Assembly (NCBI GenBank): GCA_036310845.1
Contig: JAXJRB010000133.1
Location: 1-64,000 of the forward strand
Length of the DNA: 64,000 nucleotides
Direction: 5' to 3'
From: COE1 sp036310845
Lineage (GTDB): Bacteria; Bacillota; Clostridia; Lachnospirales; Lachnospiraceae
Shown here: in pieces, positions 24,251 to 32,321 of the stretch
Layout of the letters: every line of letters starts with the position of its first letter
Numbering within the stretch: the first letter of the stretch is position 1
Translations under genes and position numbers: made by a program
Notes under the pieces: generated by a model
Seen by the model: the letters and a program-made list of their open reading frames with translations, nothing else
What the model was told of the DNA's origin: nothing
Database searches by the model: none

Positions 24251-24748
24251 ATGGTAAGACCAGAAGGGATGAAACGAATTTCTAAAGTGGATGCATATCT
24301 AAATTGTGCGGAGAACTTTGCCTATCGTAGTACATGCATTAAACGTAAATATGGTGCAGTTATTGTAAAAGATGATGCGGTTATATCGACAGGATATAAT
24401 GGTTCACCAAGAGGGTTTGAAAATTGTTGTGATGTAGGAGAATGCCCCAGAATTCGTATGAATTTGCATCAAGGTGAGGGATATGCTATGTGCAGGGCTG
24501 TGCATGCAGAAGCAAATGCATTGTTGAATTGTTCTAGAGAGCAGACAATTGGTGCAGATTTGTATCTGGCAGGAGTTAATCCGGCAGATTTATCCGTGCA
24601 TAAGGCAAAGCCTTGTCCTCTTTGTGCACGAATGATTATTCAGGCAGGAATTCGTAATGTATATTTACGCAACGGTGAGGGAGAAAATAACTTTGAAGTG
24701 ATTCCAGCAGCAGAATTAGAGTGGTATACCAAGGATGAGGTGAAATGA
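24251..24748 (+). CDS. dCMP/cytidine deaminase family protein (ComEB-like)
   Basis: A 165-aa zinc-dependent deaminase. The signature HAEANALL (His and catalytic Glu, about residue 80) and PCPLCARMII (PCxxC, about 118) supply three zinc ligands. ISTGYNGSPRGFENC is the substrate-loop motif of deoxycytidylate deaminases, which convert dCMP to dUMP, the substrate of ThyX found in the same window. AGGAGAG lies eight bases upstream of the ATG. Confidence 0.88.
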   Translation: MVRPEGMKRISKVDAYLNCAENFAYRSTCIKRKYGAVIVKDDAVISTGYNGSPRGFENCCDVGECPRIRMNLHQGEGYAMCRAVHAEANALLNCSREQTIGADLYLAGVNPADLSVHKAKPCPLCARMIIQAGIRNVYLRNGEGENNFEVIPAAELEWYTKDEVK

Positions 24749-24933
24749 TAGCAAGTAGAACGTAACAAGTCATAAATGGTTGCTGGAACGAGGTACGTGT
24801 GAACCGTAATGATATTTTTTATTGTTTTTTCATAGGAGTTACTATGGTATTTTGGATTTTAATGTGCTAGTATTAGTAAGTTAGAGATAACTATATGAAT
24901 AGTAAATGGTTAAGCATATAGGAGGTTGGAATA

Positions 24934-26133
24934 ATGACTAAGATAGATATTTTCTCTGGTTTTTTAGGAGCTGGCAAGACGACTTTGATAAAGAAGCTGC
25001 TACAGGAAGCAATGGATGCATCCAAAGTAGTGTTAATTGAGAATGAATTTGGTGAAATTGGTATTGATGGAGGCTTTTTAAAGGAAGCTGGAGTTGAGAT
25101 TAAGGAAATGAATCAAGGTTGTATCTGTTGCTCATTGGTAGGTGATTTTGGTGCTTCTTTGGCAGAGGTATTAGAGAAGTATCAGCCAGAGAGAATCTTA
25201 ATTGAACCTTCAGGTGTTGGTAAACTTTCTGATGTTATGAAAGCTGTTCAGGATATAGATTCCGATGTAGAAGTTACTTTAAATAGTGCGGTTGTAGTAG
25301 TTGATGCAAATAAGTGTAAGATGTATGCAAAGAACTTTGGTGAATTTTTCTTGAATCAGATTGAGCATGCAGGAACAATTATTTTAAGTAGAACAGCAGG
25401 AATTAGTGAAAGTAAACTTGCAACTGCAATTGAAATTATTCGTGAGCATAATGATAAAGCAACGATTATAACAACTCCTTGGGATGAGCTTGATGGAAAG
25501 CAGATATTAGAAACAATTGAAAAGGCAAAGGATTTAGAAGCAGAGTTGATGGCAGAAGTTGCACATCATCATGAGCATGGAGAACATTGCACGTGTGGTT
25601 GTCATGACCACGAGCATTCTCATCAAGACCACGAGGAGCATGAACATGAGCATCACCACCATCATGAGCACGATGAGCATTGTACATGTGGATGTCATGA
25701 ACATGAGCATCACCATCATCATGAGCATGATGAGCATTGTACATGCGGATGTCATGAGCATGAACATGAACATCACCACCATCATGAGCACGATGAGCAT
25801 TGTACATGCGGATGTCATGAACATCATCATGATCATGAAGGACACCACCACCATGCGGATGAGGTGTTTGCAAGTTGGGGAATGGAAACACCAACAGCGT
25901 ATACAGCAACCGAGATTGAAGAGATTCTTAAGAAGCTGGAAGAGGAAGAAAACTATGGTATTATTCTTCGTGCAAAGGGTATGGTTCCGGCAGGAGATGG
26001 TACTTGGGTAAACTTCGATTATGTACCGGGAGAAAGCAATGTAAGACTAGGTGCGGCAGAAGTAACAGGTAAGATTTGTGTGATTGGTTCTAAGTTACAG
26101 GAAGAGAATCTTAAGAAATTATTTGAGAAATAG
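24934..26133 (+). CDS. CobW/COG0523 GTPase with His/Cys-rich metal-binding repeats
   Basis: A 399-aa G3E-family metallochaperone GTPase. Walker A GFLGAGKTT (about residue 9), the family CxCC motif in NQGCICCSL (about 67), IEPSGVG (about 90), and SRTAG where most GTPases have NKxD. Residues about 209-310 are an insert packed with His and Cys, including four copies of HCTCGCH; this could bind many zinc or other divalent ions. The CobW C-terminal domain follows (EEIEEILKKLEE to the end). The neighbouring gene encodes a second CobW-type protein, so the pair likely handles metal insertion or storage. Metal identity is not determined. Confidence 0.9.
   Translation: MTKIDIFSGFLGAGKTTLIKKLLQEAMDASKVVLIENEFGEIGIDGGFLKEAGVEIKEMNQGCICCSLVGDFGASLAEVLEKYQPERILIEPSGVGKLSDVMKAVQDIDSDVEVTLNSAVVVVDANKCKMYAKNFGEFFLNQIEHAGTIILSRTAGISESKLATAIEIIREHNDKATIITTPWDELDGKQILETIEKAKDLEAELMAEVAHHHEHGEHCTCGCHDHEHSHQDHEEHEHEHHHHHEHDEHCTCGCHEHEHHHHHEHDEHCTCGCHEHEHEHHHHHEHDEHCTCGCHEHHHDHEGHHHHADEVFASWGMETPTAYTATEIEEILKKLEEEENYGIILRAKGMVPAGDGTWVNFDYVPGESNVRLGAAEVTGKICVIGSKLQEENLKKLFEK
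25562..25860. repeat. In-frame tandem repeats encoding the His/Cys insert
   Basis: Four copies of a unit whose core is CATTGTACATG-GGATGTCATGA (starting about 25585, 25678, 25735 and 25798). Spacings of 93, 57 and 63 bp are all multiples of three. Copies 2-4 are nearly identical, suggesting recent expansion. The frame-independent repetition creates long spurious open frames on both strands. Confidence 0.85.
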
Positions 26134-26146
26134 TTGGAGATAATGT

Positions 26147-27079
26147 ATGAAGCCAGTTTATATTATTAATGGTTTTTTGGAGAGTGGTAAAACAGAATTT
26201 ATTACATTTACCATTTCTCAGCCTTACTTTCAGATACGTGGTAAGACATTATTAATCGTATGTGAAGAAGGTGAAGTAGAATATGATGAAAAACTCTTAA
26301 AAAAGAGTAGAGCAGTGATGGAAGTCATTGAGGATGAGGAAGACTTTACAGCAGAGAAACTGTTAGAGTTGGAAAAAGAGCATAAGCCAGAACGTATTGT
26401 GATTGAATATAACGGTATGTGGAATTGCAAAGATATGAAACTTCCTTGGCATTGGGAGGTAGAACAGCAGATTACCACCGTTAATGGTGCTACTTTCCAA
26501 ACCTATTATGCGAATATGAAGTCTCTTGTTGCAGAGCAGGTGAGAAAATCAGAACTGATTATTTTTAATCGTTGTGATGGACTTAATGATCAGCTTGCAA
26601 ATTTTAAGAGAAGTATAAAAGCGGTAAATCCTCAGGCAGAAATAATTTTTGAAGATGAAAATGGAGAGATTAATCAGCTGTTAGAGGAAGATTTACCTTA
26701 TGACTTGAATCAGGCTGTTATCCCGCTTGATAACATGGGCTATGGTATTTGGTATTTAGATTCTATGGACAACTTGGATAGATATCTAGGAAAAACAGTT
26801 AAGTTTGTTGGTATGGTATTAAAGCCAAAGGAGTTTCCGCAGAATTATTTTGTGCCGGGAAGAATGGCAATGACCTGTTGTGCGGATGATATGGCATTCC
26901 TTGGATTTGCCTGTGAATATGATAAGGCATATGAGCTTGTGGAAAAATCGTGGGTAGAGGTAACAGCTACTGTGGATAAGGAATATCGTCCGGAATTTAG
27001 AGCAGAAGGACCGGTTTTACGTGCAGTTAGCGTTGTGGCAACAAAGAAACCAAAGGATGAGATTATCAGTTTTACTTAA
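26147..27079 (+). CDS. CobW-like GTPase fused to a DUF1980 (YcgQ-like) domain
   Basis: A 310-aa protein. N-terminal CobW-type P-loop reads GFLESGKTEF (residues about 7-16). The zinc CxCC motif of true CobW proteins is absent, and NRCD replaces NKxD, so its GTPase may be altered. From about residue 215 the sequence (GKTVKFVGMVLKPKEFP, then RMAMTCCADDMAFLGF) matches the DUF1980/TIGR03943 domain of YcgQ proteins, which partner the putative permease YcgR. It lies 13 bp after the His-rich CobW gene, so the two are co-expressed. A role in metal supply is inferred. Confidence 0.82.
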   Translation: MKPVYIINGFLESGKTEFITFTISQPYFQIRGKTLLIVCEEGEVEYDEKLLKKSRAVMEVIEDEEDFTAEKLLELEKEHKPERIVIEYNGMWNCKDMKLPWHWEVEQQITTVNGATFQTYYANMKSLVAEQVRKSELIIFNRCDGLNDQLANFKRSIKAVNPQAEIIFEDENGEINQLLEEDLPYDLNQAVIPLDNMGYGIWYLDSMDNLDRYLGKTVKFVGMVLKPKEFPQNYFVPGRMAMTCCADDMAFLGFACEYDKAYELVEKSWVEVTATVDKEYRPEFRAEGPVLRAVSVVATKKPKDEIISFT

Positions 27080-27102
27080 TTGTAAAGGTACTGAAATAAT
27101 TA
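27076..27102 (+). repeat. Short family-B hairpin
   Basis: TTAATTGTAAAGGTACTGAAATAATTAA: AAGGTACTGA loop core with a TTAATT/AATTAA stem, overlapping the end of the upstream gene. Confidence 0.5.
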
Positions 27103-27113
27103 AGAGATATTAT

Positions 27114-27146
27114 AAGAGCCCGAAATCTAAGGATTTCGGGCTCTTT
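27114..27146. terminator. Bidirectional terminator between the CobW genes and pyrI
   Basis: Perfect 12-bp stem GAGCCCGAAATC/GATTTCGGGCTC with a 4-base loop and flanking AA/TTT. Confidence 0.85.
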
Positions 27147-27162
27147 AAGGATATAGACATAA

Positions 27163-27597
27163 TTAAAATTCTTTACTTCCGTATTTTTCTTCACAATACT
27201 TGCAACGATATACTTCCTTTGCTTCATCGGTTAAAACAAAAATATGCGGCAGCTCCTGTTCAATGGAAGTGATACAGCGAGGATTTTTACATTTTAAAAC
27301 GTTTCTAATTTCTTTTGGCAAAGTAAGTGGAAGCTTCTTAACAATTTCACAATTTTTAACGACATTAACGGTAATGTTATGATCAATAAATCCTAAGATA
27401 TCAAGGTTTAAGGTGTTGATGTCACATTCAACCTTTAAAATATCTTTTTTTCCCATTTTTTCGCTTTTGGCATTTTTAATGATGGCAACAGTACAGTCAA
27501 GCTTATCTAATCCAAGGTGTTTATAAATACTAAGACTTTTTCCGGCTTTTATATGGTCTAATACGAATCCTTCTTCAATTTTTCCTACATTTAACAT
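27163..27597 (-). CDS. pyrI: Aspartate carbamoyltransferase regulatory subunit
   Basis: Binds CTP/ATP and zinc, and imposes allosteric control on the PyrB trimers. Residues about 1-95 form the nucleotide-binding domain, with IEEGFVLDHIKAGKSL as in E. coli PyrI. The C-terminal zinc domain has the four Cys ligands in CKNPRC (about 108-113) and CKYCEEKY (about 132). 144 aa is close to the usual 150. GGAGG precedes the ATG; it starts 15 bp after pyrB. Presence of PyrI marks a class B, E. coli-like ATCase. Confidence 0.94.
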   Translation of the reverse strand: MLNVGKIEEGFVLDHIKAGKSLSIYKHLGLDKLDCTVAIIKNAKSEKMGKKDILKVECDINTLNLDILGFIDHNITVNVVKNCEIVKKLPLTLPKEIRNVLKCKNPRCITSIEQELPHIFVLTDEAKEVYRCKYCEEKYGSKEF

Positions 27598-27612
27598 ATG
27601 AAAACCTCCTTT

Positions 27613-28533
27613 TTAATTATCAATCTTGATTTCAAGTAGTGTGAGGAGTAAGGCCATTCTGACATAGACTCCGTACTGAACCTGACGGAAATATACAGCT
27701 CTTGGGTCATCATCAACCTCTACAGAAATTTCGTTTACTCGTGGTAAAGGATGCAGTACAATCATATCTTCTTTAGCAAGTTCCATTTTTTCTTTATTTA
27801 GAATGTAGAAATCTTTTAAACGAATATAGTCCTCTTCGTTGAAGAAACGTTCTCTTTGAACACGTGTCATATAAAGAATGTCTAATTCGGACATGACATC
27901 TTCCAGTGCAGTAACCTCACGATATGGAATATTTTTTTCACGAAGCATTTCAATGATATATTCAGGAATTTTTAATTCATCCGGAGAGATGAATACAAAG
28001 TTAATATTGTCATATCGAACCAGTGCGTTAATAAGCGAATGTACGGTCCTTCCGAATTTTAAATCACCACATAAACCGATGGTAAAATTATCTAAACGTC
28101 CTTTGATGGCACGAATGGTAAGCAAGTCTGTCAGTGTCTGTGTAGGATGCTGGTGTCCGCCGTCACCTGCATTAATGACAGGGATACTGGATTTGGTTGC
28201 GGCAACCATAGGAGCACCTTCCTTTGGATGACGCATGGCACAGATATCTGCGTAGCAGGAAATCATGCGAATGGTATCAGATACACTTTCGCCTTTTGCG
28301 GCAGAAGATGAACCGGCATCGGAGAAACCAAGAACGTTACCACCAAGGCTTAACATAGCAGATTCAAAGCTTAAACGTGTTCTGGTACTAGGCTCATAGA
28401 AGCAGGTTGCAAGCTTCTTGCCAGCACAGGCATGTGCATATTTTGCAGGATTGTGTTCAATATCATCGGCAAGCGTAAAGAGCTTGTCTAGTTCTTCCAC
28501 GGAAAAATCCAGTGGGCTCATTAAGTGTCTCAT
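27613..28533 (-). CDS. pyrB: Aspartate carbamoyltransferase catalytic subunit
   Basis: Condenses carbamoyl phosphate with aspartate in de novo pyrimidine synthesis. Signature motifs: FYEPSTRTRLSFESAM (about residues 50-65, carbamoyl-phosphate site), NAGDGGHQHPTQ (about 130), GDLKFGRTVHSL and HPLPRVNEI for aspartate binding. 306 aa is typical. AGGAGG precedes the ATG at 28533. The gene is preceded by a promoter, a 38-codon leader peptide and an intrinsic terminator, an arrangement like the E. coli pyrBI attenuator. Confidence 0.95.
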   Translation of the reverse strand: MRHLMSPLDFSVEELDKLFTLADDIEHNPAKYAHACAGKKLATCFYEPSTRTRLSFESAMLSLGGNVLGFSDAGSSSAAKGESVSDTIRMISCYADICAMRHPKEGAPMVAATKSSIPVINAGDGGHQHPTQTLTDLLTIRAIKGRLDNFTIGLCGDLKFGRTVHSLINALVRYDNINFVFISPDELKIPEYIIEMLREKNIPYREVTALEDVMSELDILYMTRVQRERFFNEEDYIRLKDFYILNKEKMELAKEDMIVLHPLPRVNEISVEVDDDPRAVYFRQVQYGVYVRMALLLTLLEIKIDN

Positions 28534-28566
28534 AAGAATCCTCCTAATATAAAATCAAATGTGCGC

Positions 28567-28594
28567 AAAAAAAGAAGAGAATACTCTCTTCTTT
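28567..28594 (-). terminator. Attenuator terminator upstream of pyrB
   Basis: On the minus strand, a 10-bp stem AAAGAAGAGA/TCTCTTCTTT with a 4-base loop, followed by a 7-T run. Its first bases overlap the stop codon of the leader peptide, so a ribosome finishing the leader would block the hairpin and let transcription into pyrB. Confidence 0.85.
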
Positions 28595-28709
28595 AGCTAT
28601 TTAAATTATAAAAATCAAAATGTCTGACAATGAAAAAAGAAATGAAAGTATCGTACTGTCTGGAATGATTACTATGAAGTTTTCTCACATTACCAGTGAA
28701 TACAGTCAT
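28593..28709 (-). CDS. pyrBI leader peptide (38 aa), pyrL-like
   Basis: A short frame starting MTVFTGNVRKLHSN and ending FDFYNLNS, read from a good ribosome site (AAAGGAG, spacing about 9). Its second half is encoded by a strongly U-rich message (TCTTTTTTC, CATTTTGATTTTTAT), giving Phe, Ile and Tyr codons. The stop codon lies within the left arm of the attenuator stem. This is the layout of E. coli pyrL: at low UTP, RNA polymerase pauses in the U-rich stretch, the ribosome catches up and prevents termination. The mechanism is inferred from layout; no sequence similarity to PyrL is claimed. Confidence 0.72.
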   Translation of the reverse strand: MTVFTGNVRKLHSNHSRQYDTFISFFIVRHFDFYNLNS

Positions 28710-28749
28710 GATAAAATCTCCTTTTTGTTAGTTTCAATATGCTTTCTAA

Positions 28750-28778
28750 ATCATAGCATATCAGGAGAAGGGTTTCAA
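28750..28778 (-). promoter_or_regulatory. Promoter of the pyr leader and pyrBI
   Basis: On the minus strand, TTGAAA (28773-28778), 17-bp spacer, TATGAT (28750-28755), start at about 28743, some 35 nt before the leader ATG. Confidence 0.75.
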
Positions 28779-28874
28779 TGTTTATTTTGACAAAATAAAT
28801 AAAGGATAATTATAAGATGACAATCGCAGTATATTAATGATATGATATAAATAGACAGAATATTCAGAAAATAA

Positions 28875-28902
28875 GCAACTGTGAAGGTACTGTAGTAATT
28901 AC
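28875..28902 (+). repeat. Short family-B motif
   Basis: GCAACTGTGAAGGTACTGTAGTAATTAC: the GAAGGTACTG core and the GTAATTAC end are kept but the left stem is degraded. It lies just before the M14 peptidase gene. Confidence 0.5.
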
Positions 28903-28929
28903 GAAAATAATTAAAAAGGGGAATGTAAA

Positions 28930-29937
28930 GTGAGATTAGCAAAAGCGATGTTAGTTTTTTGTATTATTTGTATCGGATTTAGTATACCGGTACGAGCACA
29001 GGAGCTACTGATGCCAAAGGCGGAGATTGTAGATACTACAAATCATATTTATACCTATATGGAAATGGAGTGTGATTTGGCAGAGCTTGCAGCATATTAT
29101 AAAGACAATATGGCTTGTATATCTATAGGGACGTCTTTGGATTCTAGAACAATATGGGAAGTTGTCATTGGAAATCCACAAGCTCCAAAGGCTATTATTA
29201 TTGAAGCGGCAGTGCACGGTCGTGAGTGGATGAATTCGTGGATGCTTATGAAACAAATTGAAGAGCTTATGCAGAATTGGGAAACCCCAATTGCAGAAGG
29301 TGTTAAGCTTGGCGATGTTTTTGAGCAATGTGCAGTATATGTTATTCCTATGGTTAATCCGGATGGAGTAATGATAAGTCAAGGTGGTATTGGCTCGATT
29401 CGAATTGAGGCTCTTCGAGCAAATTTATATCAGATGAAGGGTGCATTGAACCCGACAAGGTGGAAAGCAAATGCTGCGGGTGTGGATATTAATCGCAATT
29501 TTATAACAGGGTGGGGAAGTAAGCAGTCAGTAATAGCTCCTGCATCAGAATGTTATGGTGGAGTTTTCCCTTTTTCAGAGCCGGAGACCATGGCAGTAGC
29601 CAATGCATTTGCACAGAGAAAATTTGACATTGCAGTGTCTTATCATTCTATGGAAGGAGCAATATATTGGCATGTGGGACAAAGTGGAGAACTGCTGGAT
29701 AAAACAGCGGCATTGGCACTAGAAGTGAGGCAGATTACCGGATATGTCTTAGGAGAACAATCGCCTTTAAAAGGATTAGATTATAACTGGATGATAATGG
29801 AGCAAAATACGCCAACAGTGTTAATTGAAACAGGAACGGTGGCCTGTCCATTGCCATATTCCCAGTGGCAGGAAATATGGATGAGAAATAAGGACTTGAT
29901 AAAACAGTTGGCATGCATAATTGCTGTTAAGTGGTGA
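28930..29937 (+). CDS. Secreted M14-family zinc carboxypeptidase
   Basis: A 335-aa peptidase with a signal peptide (about residues 1-24, VRAQE). Zinc ligands are in AAVHGREWMNS (HxxE, about residues 97-104) and SYHSMEG (third His, about 238), and the catalytic Glu is in LIETG near the C-terminus. VNPDGVM and DINRNF are further M14 substrate-pocket motifs. Bacterial relatives of this size cleave D-glutamyl-diaminopimelate bonds in peptidoglycan. GTG start at 28930 follows AAAAAGGGG. A second M14 protein in the window (51725) has LysM and binding domains instead of a signal peptide. Confidence 0.87.
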   Translation: MRLAKAMLVFCIICIGFSIPVRAQELLMPKAEIVDTTNHIYTYMEMECDLAELAAYYKDNMACISIGTSLDSRTIWEVVIGNPQAPKAIIIEAAVHGREWMNSWMLMKQIEELMQNWETPIAEGVKLGDVFEQCAVYVIPMVNPDGVMISQGGIGSIRIEALRANLYQMKGALNPTRWKANAAGVDINRNFITGWGSKQSVIAPASECYGGVFPFSEPETMAVANAFAQRKFDIAVSYHSMEGAIYWHVGQSGELLDKTAALALEVRQITGYVLGEQSPLKGLDYNWMIMEQNTPTVLIETGTVACPLPYSQWQEIWMRNKDLIKQLACIIAVKW

Positions 29938-29947
29938 GAATGAGTTG

Positions 29948-29990
29948 AAAACGATGGTAAAGACTAAGATATCCTTTATCATCGTTTTTT
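29948..29990 (+). terminator. Terminator after the M14 peptidase gene
   Basis: AAAACGATG/CATCGTTTT stem, extended by TAAAG/CTTTA, with a T-run. Confidence 0.8.
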
Positions 29991-29998
29991 GTATGCTC

Positions 29999-30027
29999 TT
30001 GTGATATGTTGATTGACAAAGTATAAT
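29999..30027 (+). promoter_or_regulatory. Promoter of the PH-domain gene
   Basis: TTGTGA (29999-30004), 17-bp spacer, TATAAT (30022-30027). It leaves an untranslated leader of about 185 nt before the gene at 30218, in which I see no clear structure. Confidence 0.5.
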
Positions 30028-30217
30028 GGAAAAGATGATGGTGTAAATTATTGCCTGCGAACAAGAAGTGAACAGATAAGTCAATCTATGTCAGGATATT
30101 TTGTAACCCAAATAAGCATGATATATGGAGTAATTATTTTGATGATTAGTTGCTTTTCAAACGAACAATTGAGCAGGAATAAGAATTTAGTATGAAGAAG
30201 GAGGCGCAGTAGCGAAA

Positions 30218-30583
30218 ATGGAATTCAAAGAACGCAAAAGATGGGTGTTTTTCGGACTTCCGTTTACTTTTACGGTTTATACGGTAAAAGAAAATGGTAT
30301 TACAGTTAATATGGGATTTTTAAATAGGCAGGAAGAGGACTGTTATATGTATAAGGTTCAGGATGTAACCTTAAAAGCTTCTCTTTTTGAGAGAATGTTT
30401 GGATTAGCAACAATCGTATGCCATACAGGTGATACAACGAATCCTAAGCTTATTTTAGAGCACATAAAAAATGCAAAAAAAGTTAAGGAATTTATTTGGG
30501 AACAGTCTGAGATTGCTAGAAGAAAGCGCAGAACGATGAATGTGCAGGATATTAGTGCAGGCGAGATAGAAGAAATGGAATAA
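30218..30583 (+). CDS. Bacterial PH-domain protein (YdbS/DUF304-like)
   Basis: A 121-aa protein with alternating strands typical of the bacterial pleckstrin-homology fold: WVFFGLPFTFTVYTVKENGI, then YMYKVQDVTLKASLFERMFG and TIVCHTGDTTNPKLIL. A charged helix (EQSEIARRKRRT) closes it. No membrane segment, so it is cytoplasmic or peripheral. The function of stand-alone bPH proteins of this kind is not known. GGAGG lies about 15 bases ahead of the ATG. Confidence 0.75.
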   Translation: MEFKERKRWVFFGLPFTFTVYTVKENGITVNMGFLNRQEEDCYMYKVQDVTLKASLFERMFGLATIVCHTGDTTNPKLILEHIKNAKKVKEFIWEQSEIARRKRRTMNVQDISAGEIEEME

Positions 30584-30600
30584 ATAGACAATATGTAATG

Positions 30601-30634
30601 ATAAGTAGGATTTTTTAAGTCCTACTTATTTTTC
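30601..30634 (+). terminator. Terminator between convergent genes
   Basis: Perfect stem ATAAGTAGGA/TCCTACTTAT with a TTTTT tail on the + strand; its right edge touches the end of the opposing gene. Confidence 0.8.
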
Positions 30635-31101
30635 ATTTTTTGGGTTAACAATTTTTCAAACAGTAATCCAGTCAGGAACCAGTATGGGAGGAAATCAAGT
30701 CTGATTACTTTCTGAATATGCCATTTGCTGTGTCCGTAATTCCACGGACAGAGGTTGTGCTTGGTTAACAGTCGTCCGCTGATATATTCTCCTGTGAAAA
30801 TGCAGGAAGCGTAGAGTAAGCCACGAAGCCATATCGGAAGCTGGCGCATCAGATAGAAAATGGGCTTTAGCACAGCAACACTTCCATAAATGGGAAACAT
30901 CCAGATAGAGGTAGTACCCTTTAAGGACATTTCGCGTTTTCGAAAGGAGTGGAACGCCGTAAACACGATTTCCAGACACCATCCAGTGATTCCACAGCGG
31001 ATGAAGTCAGAAAGAAAATGATAAATCGGTAAATGAATAATAAATTGATAAAATAAATGTTTCATGTTTTTAGTATGGTCACAAATACAAAAAGTATTCA
31101 T
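30622..31101 (-). CDS. Putative ABC-transporter CmpB-like membrane protein
   Basis: A membrane protein of up to 159 aa with about four hydrophobic segments. The pattern GWCLEIVFTAF, IWMFPIYGSVAVLKPIF and FTGEYISGRLLTK with NYGHSKWHIQKVIRLD matches the PF06541 (ABC_trans_CmpB) family: GW-E, P-x-YG and EY-G-W-Y motifs. The function of that family is uncertain despite its name. The start is unclear, because neither ATG 31101 nor ATG 31065 has a strong ribosome site; the latter begins at a more hydrophobic segment. Confidence 0.7.
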   Translation of the reverse strand: MNTFCICDHTKNMKHLFYQFIIHLPIYHFLSDFIRCGITGWCLEIVFTAFHSFRKREMSLKGTTSIWMFPIYGSVAVLKPIFYLMRQLPIWLRGLLYASCIFTGEYISGRLLTKHNLCPWNYGHSKWHIQKVIRLDFLPYWFLTGLLFEKLLTQKMKNK

Positions 31102-31141
31102 AAAGATACAGAATAATTATGAGTATAAAAAAGACAGGATA

Positions 31142-32164
31142 TTATAATCCTGCCAATTTTGCTGATTCAAAAGTGCTGACGGAAACAGCACCATTCACCG
31201 GAGTTTTATATACGGGTCTTTCTACACCGAATTTTTGAAAATAAACATACTGAGAAGTAATATTTATGTTTTGGTATGCACCATCGGCAACAACTTCAGA
31301 AGATGACCCATCTTTAGAAATACGCTTAAGCTGTGGCGTGTCACCGGCTGTTTGATAATAAATGAATAAATCGGAGATGTTATATAGGTCAGTACGTTCC
31401 GGTGTAAGGACCGTTTTTTGACCACTTGACATATCGAATTTCACTAATGCGTAATTATTGTGAACATCAATATAGTATACTGTAGTACCATCAACAATAG
31501 GCATGTACATATCCTCAGCTAAAATATCAGCTGCATTTTTACTACCTAAAGGAAGCTGCATCAGATGTCCATTTTCTGTCGTATTATTGAAATATAGGGC
31601 AGAGTTATTAACACATGCAGGAGTTATTTTATAATTCAAAAGAATTTCTGCATTTTCACCGTCTATATCAATTTTCTTTAAATTAACACCTTCTGCTTGT
31701 TTAGCAGTATTATAGTAGATAGAATTATCCGCAAGGACTAGAGTCTCACTTAGGACACGGTCAAGGCATTTAATCTTGTTTGGATTTTCCTTTTCAGCAC
31801 GGTAGATTCCGGTAGTACTAATCATATATCCAAAGCCTTCTCCTGAGCCGGATCCCTTTTGATAAAAGTAGAAGTATTTTCCAGCGGCATTAATGGAGCC
31901 GGTTTCCGTTTCAATTAGTTTTTCCATTTCGGTTTCATTTGGGCGCATGCGATAAAGAGCATAATTGTCATACGGATTGGAAAAATACACATAACCATCA
32001 TCCTCACAAAAAAGCCCTCCATTATAAAGATTTCCAGCAGTATTTCCAACGGTTCCAACTGGATTTTTATCAATGCGTTGATTTAATTGAACTACAATGC
32101 CGGTTGCAATAAATAAAACAATAATGAAAAAAATAGAAAATATTAATATAATTTTTCTTTTCAT
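31142..32164 (-). CDS. Membrane-anchored DUF5050-type beta-propeller-like protein
   Basis: A 340-aa protein with an N-terminal signal anchor (about residues 5-28). The rest consists of repeats of the form xxVYYxDxxNxYALxxxDxxxGxxxxL, such as YVYFSNPYDNYALYRMR, TVYYIDVHNNYALVKFD and FIYYQTAGDTPQLKRIS, typical of DUF5050/TolB-like propeller blades. It lies outside the membrane and probably binds a ligand or partner; no catalytic residues are evident. The ATG at 32164 is chosen because a GGGGGG ribosome site lies eight bases upstream; a TTG two codons earlier is the alternative. Confidence 0.75.
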   Translation of the reverse strand: MKRKIILIFSIFFIIVLFIATGIVVQLNQRIDKNPVGTVGNTAGNLYNGGLFCEDDGYVYFSNPYDNYALYRMRPNETEMEKLIETETGSINAAGKYFYFYQKGSGSGEGFGYMISTTGIYRAEKENPNKIKCLDRVLSETLVLADNSIYYNTAKQAEGVNLKKIDIDGENAEILLNYKITPACVNNSALYFNNTTENGHLMQLPLGSKNAADILAEDMYMPIVDGTTVYYIDVHNNYALVKFDMSSGQKTVLTPERTDLYNISDLFIYYQTAGDTPQLKRISKDGSSSEVVADGAYQNINITSQYVYFQKFGVERPVYKTPVNGAVSVSTFESAKLAGL

Positions 32165-32232
32165 AAACAATTCCCCCCTATATTAAATATTATAAAGAAT
32201 TTTCTACAAAAAGAAAAGAGGGGTTATATATT

Positions 32233-32261
32233 TTTACAAAGAAGAATTGGTGTGCTATACT
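32233..32261 (+). promoter_or_regulatory. Promoter of pheA
   Basis: TTTACA (32233-32238), 17-bp spacer, TGTGC then TATACT (32256-32261). No T-box or leader-peptide attenuator is seen between it and the gene. Confidence 0.65.
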
Positions 32262-32321
32262 AAAAAAGAAATACTTTAGGTTACTGCAATGGAGTGAATA
32301 GTAGCTACATATAGGAAGGAC

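Noticed and set aside
24844..24870. Eight-codon frame (MVFWILMC) with AGGAG upstream, before the CobW gene
   Set aside because: Too short to distinguish from chance and no attenuator follows.
25466..26011. Long open frames of low complexity (Met/Val-rich or His/Asp-rich) on both strands
   Set aside because: Products of the in-frame HCTCGCH-coding tandem repeats inside the CobW gene.
30013..30195. 60-codon frame between the M14 and PH-domain genes
   Set aside because: No ribosome site; begins inside the promoter-like region (TATAAT at 30022). Left as leader sequence.
32171..32321. T-box or Phe leader peptide before pheA
   Set aside because: No specifier loop, T-box sequence, Phe-codon run or terminator is visible.
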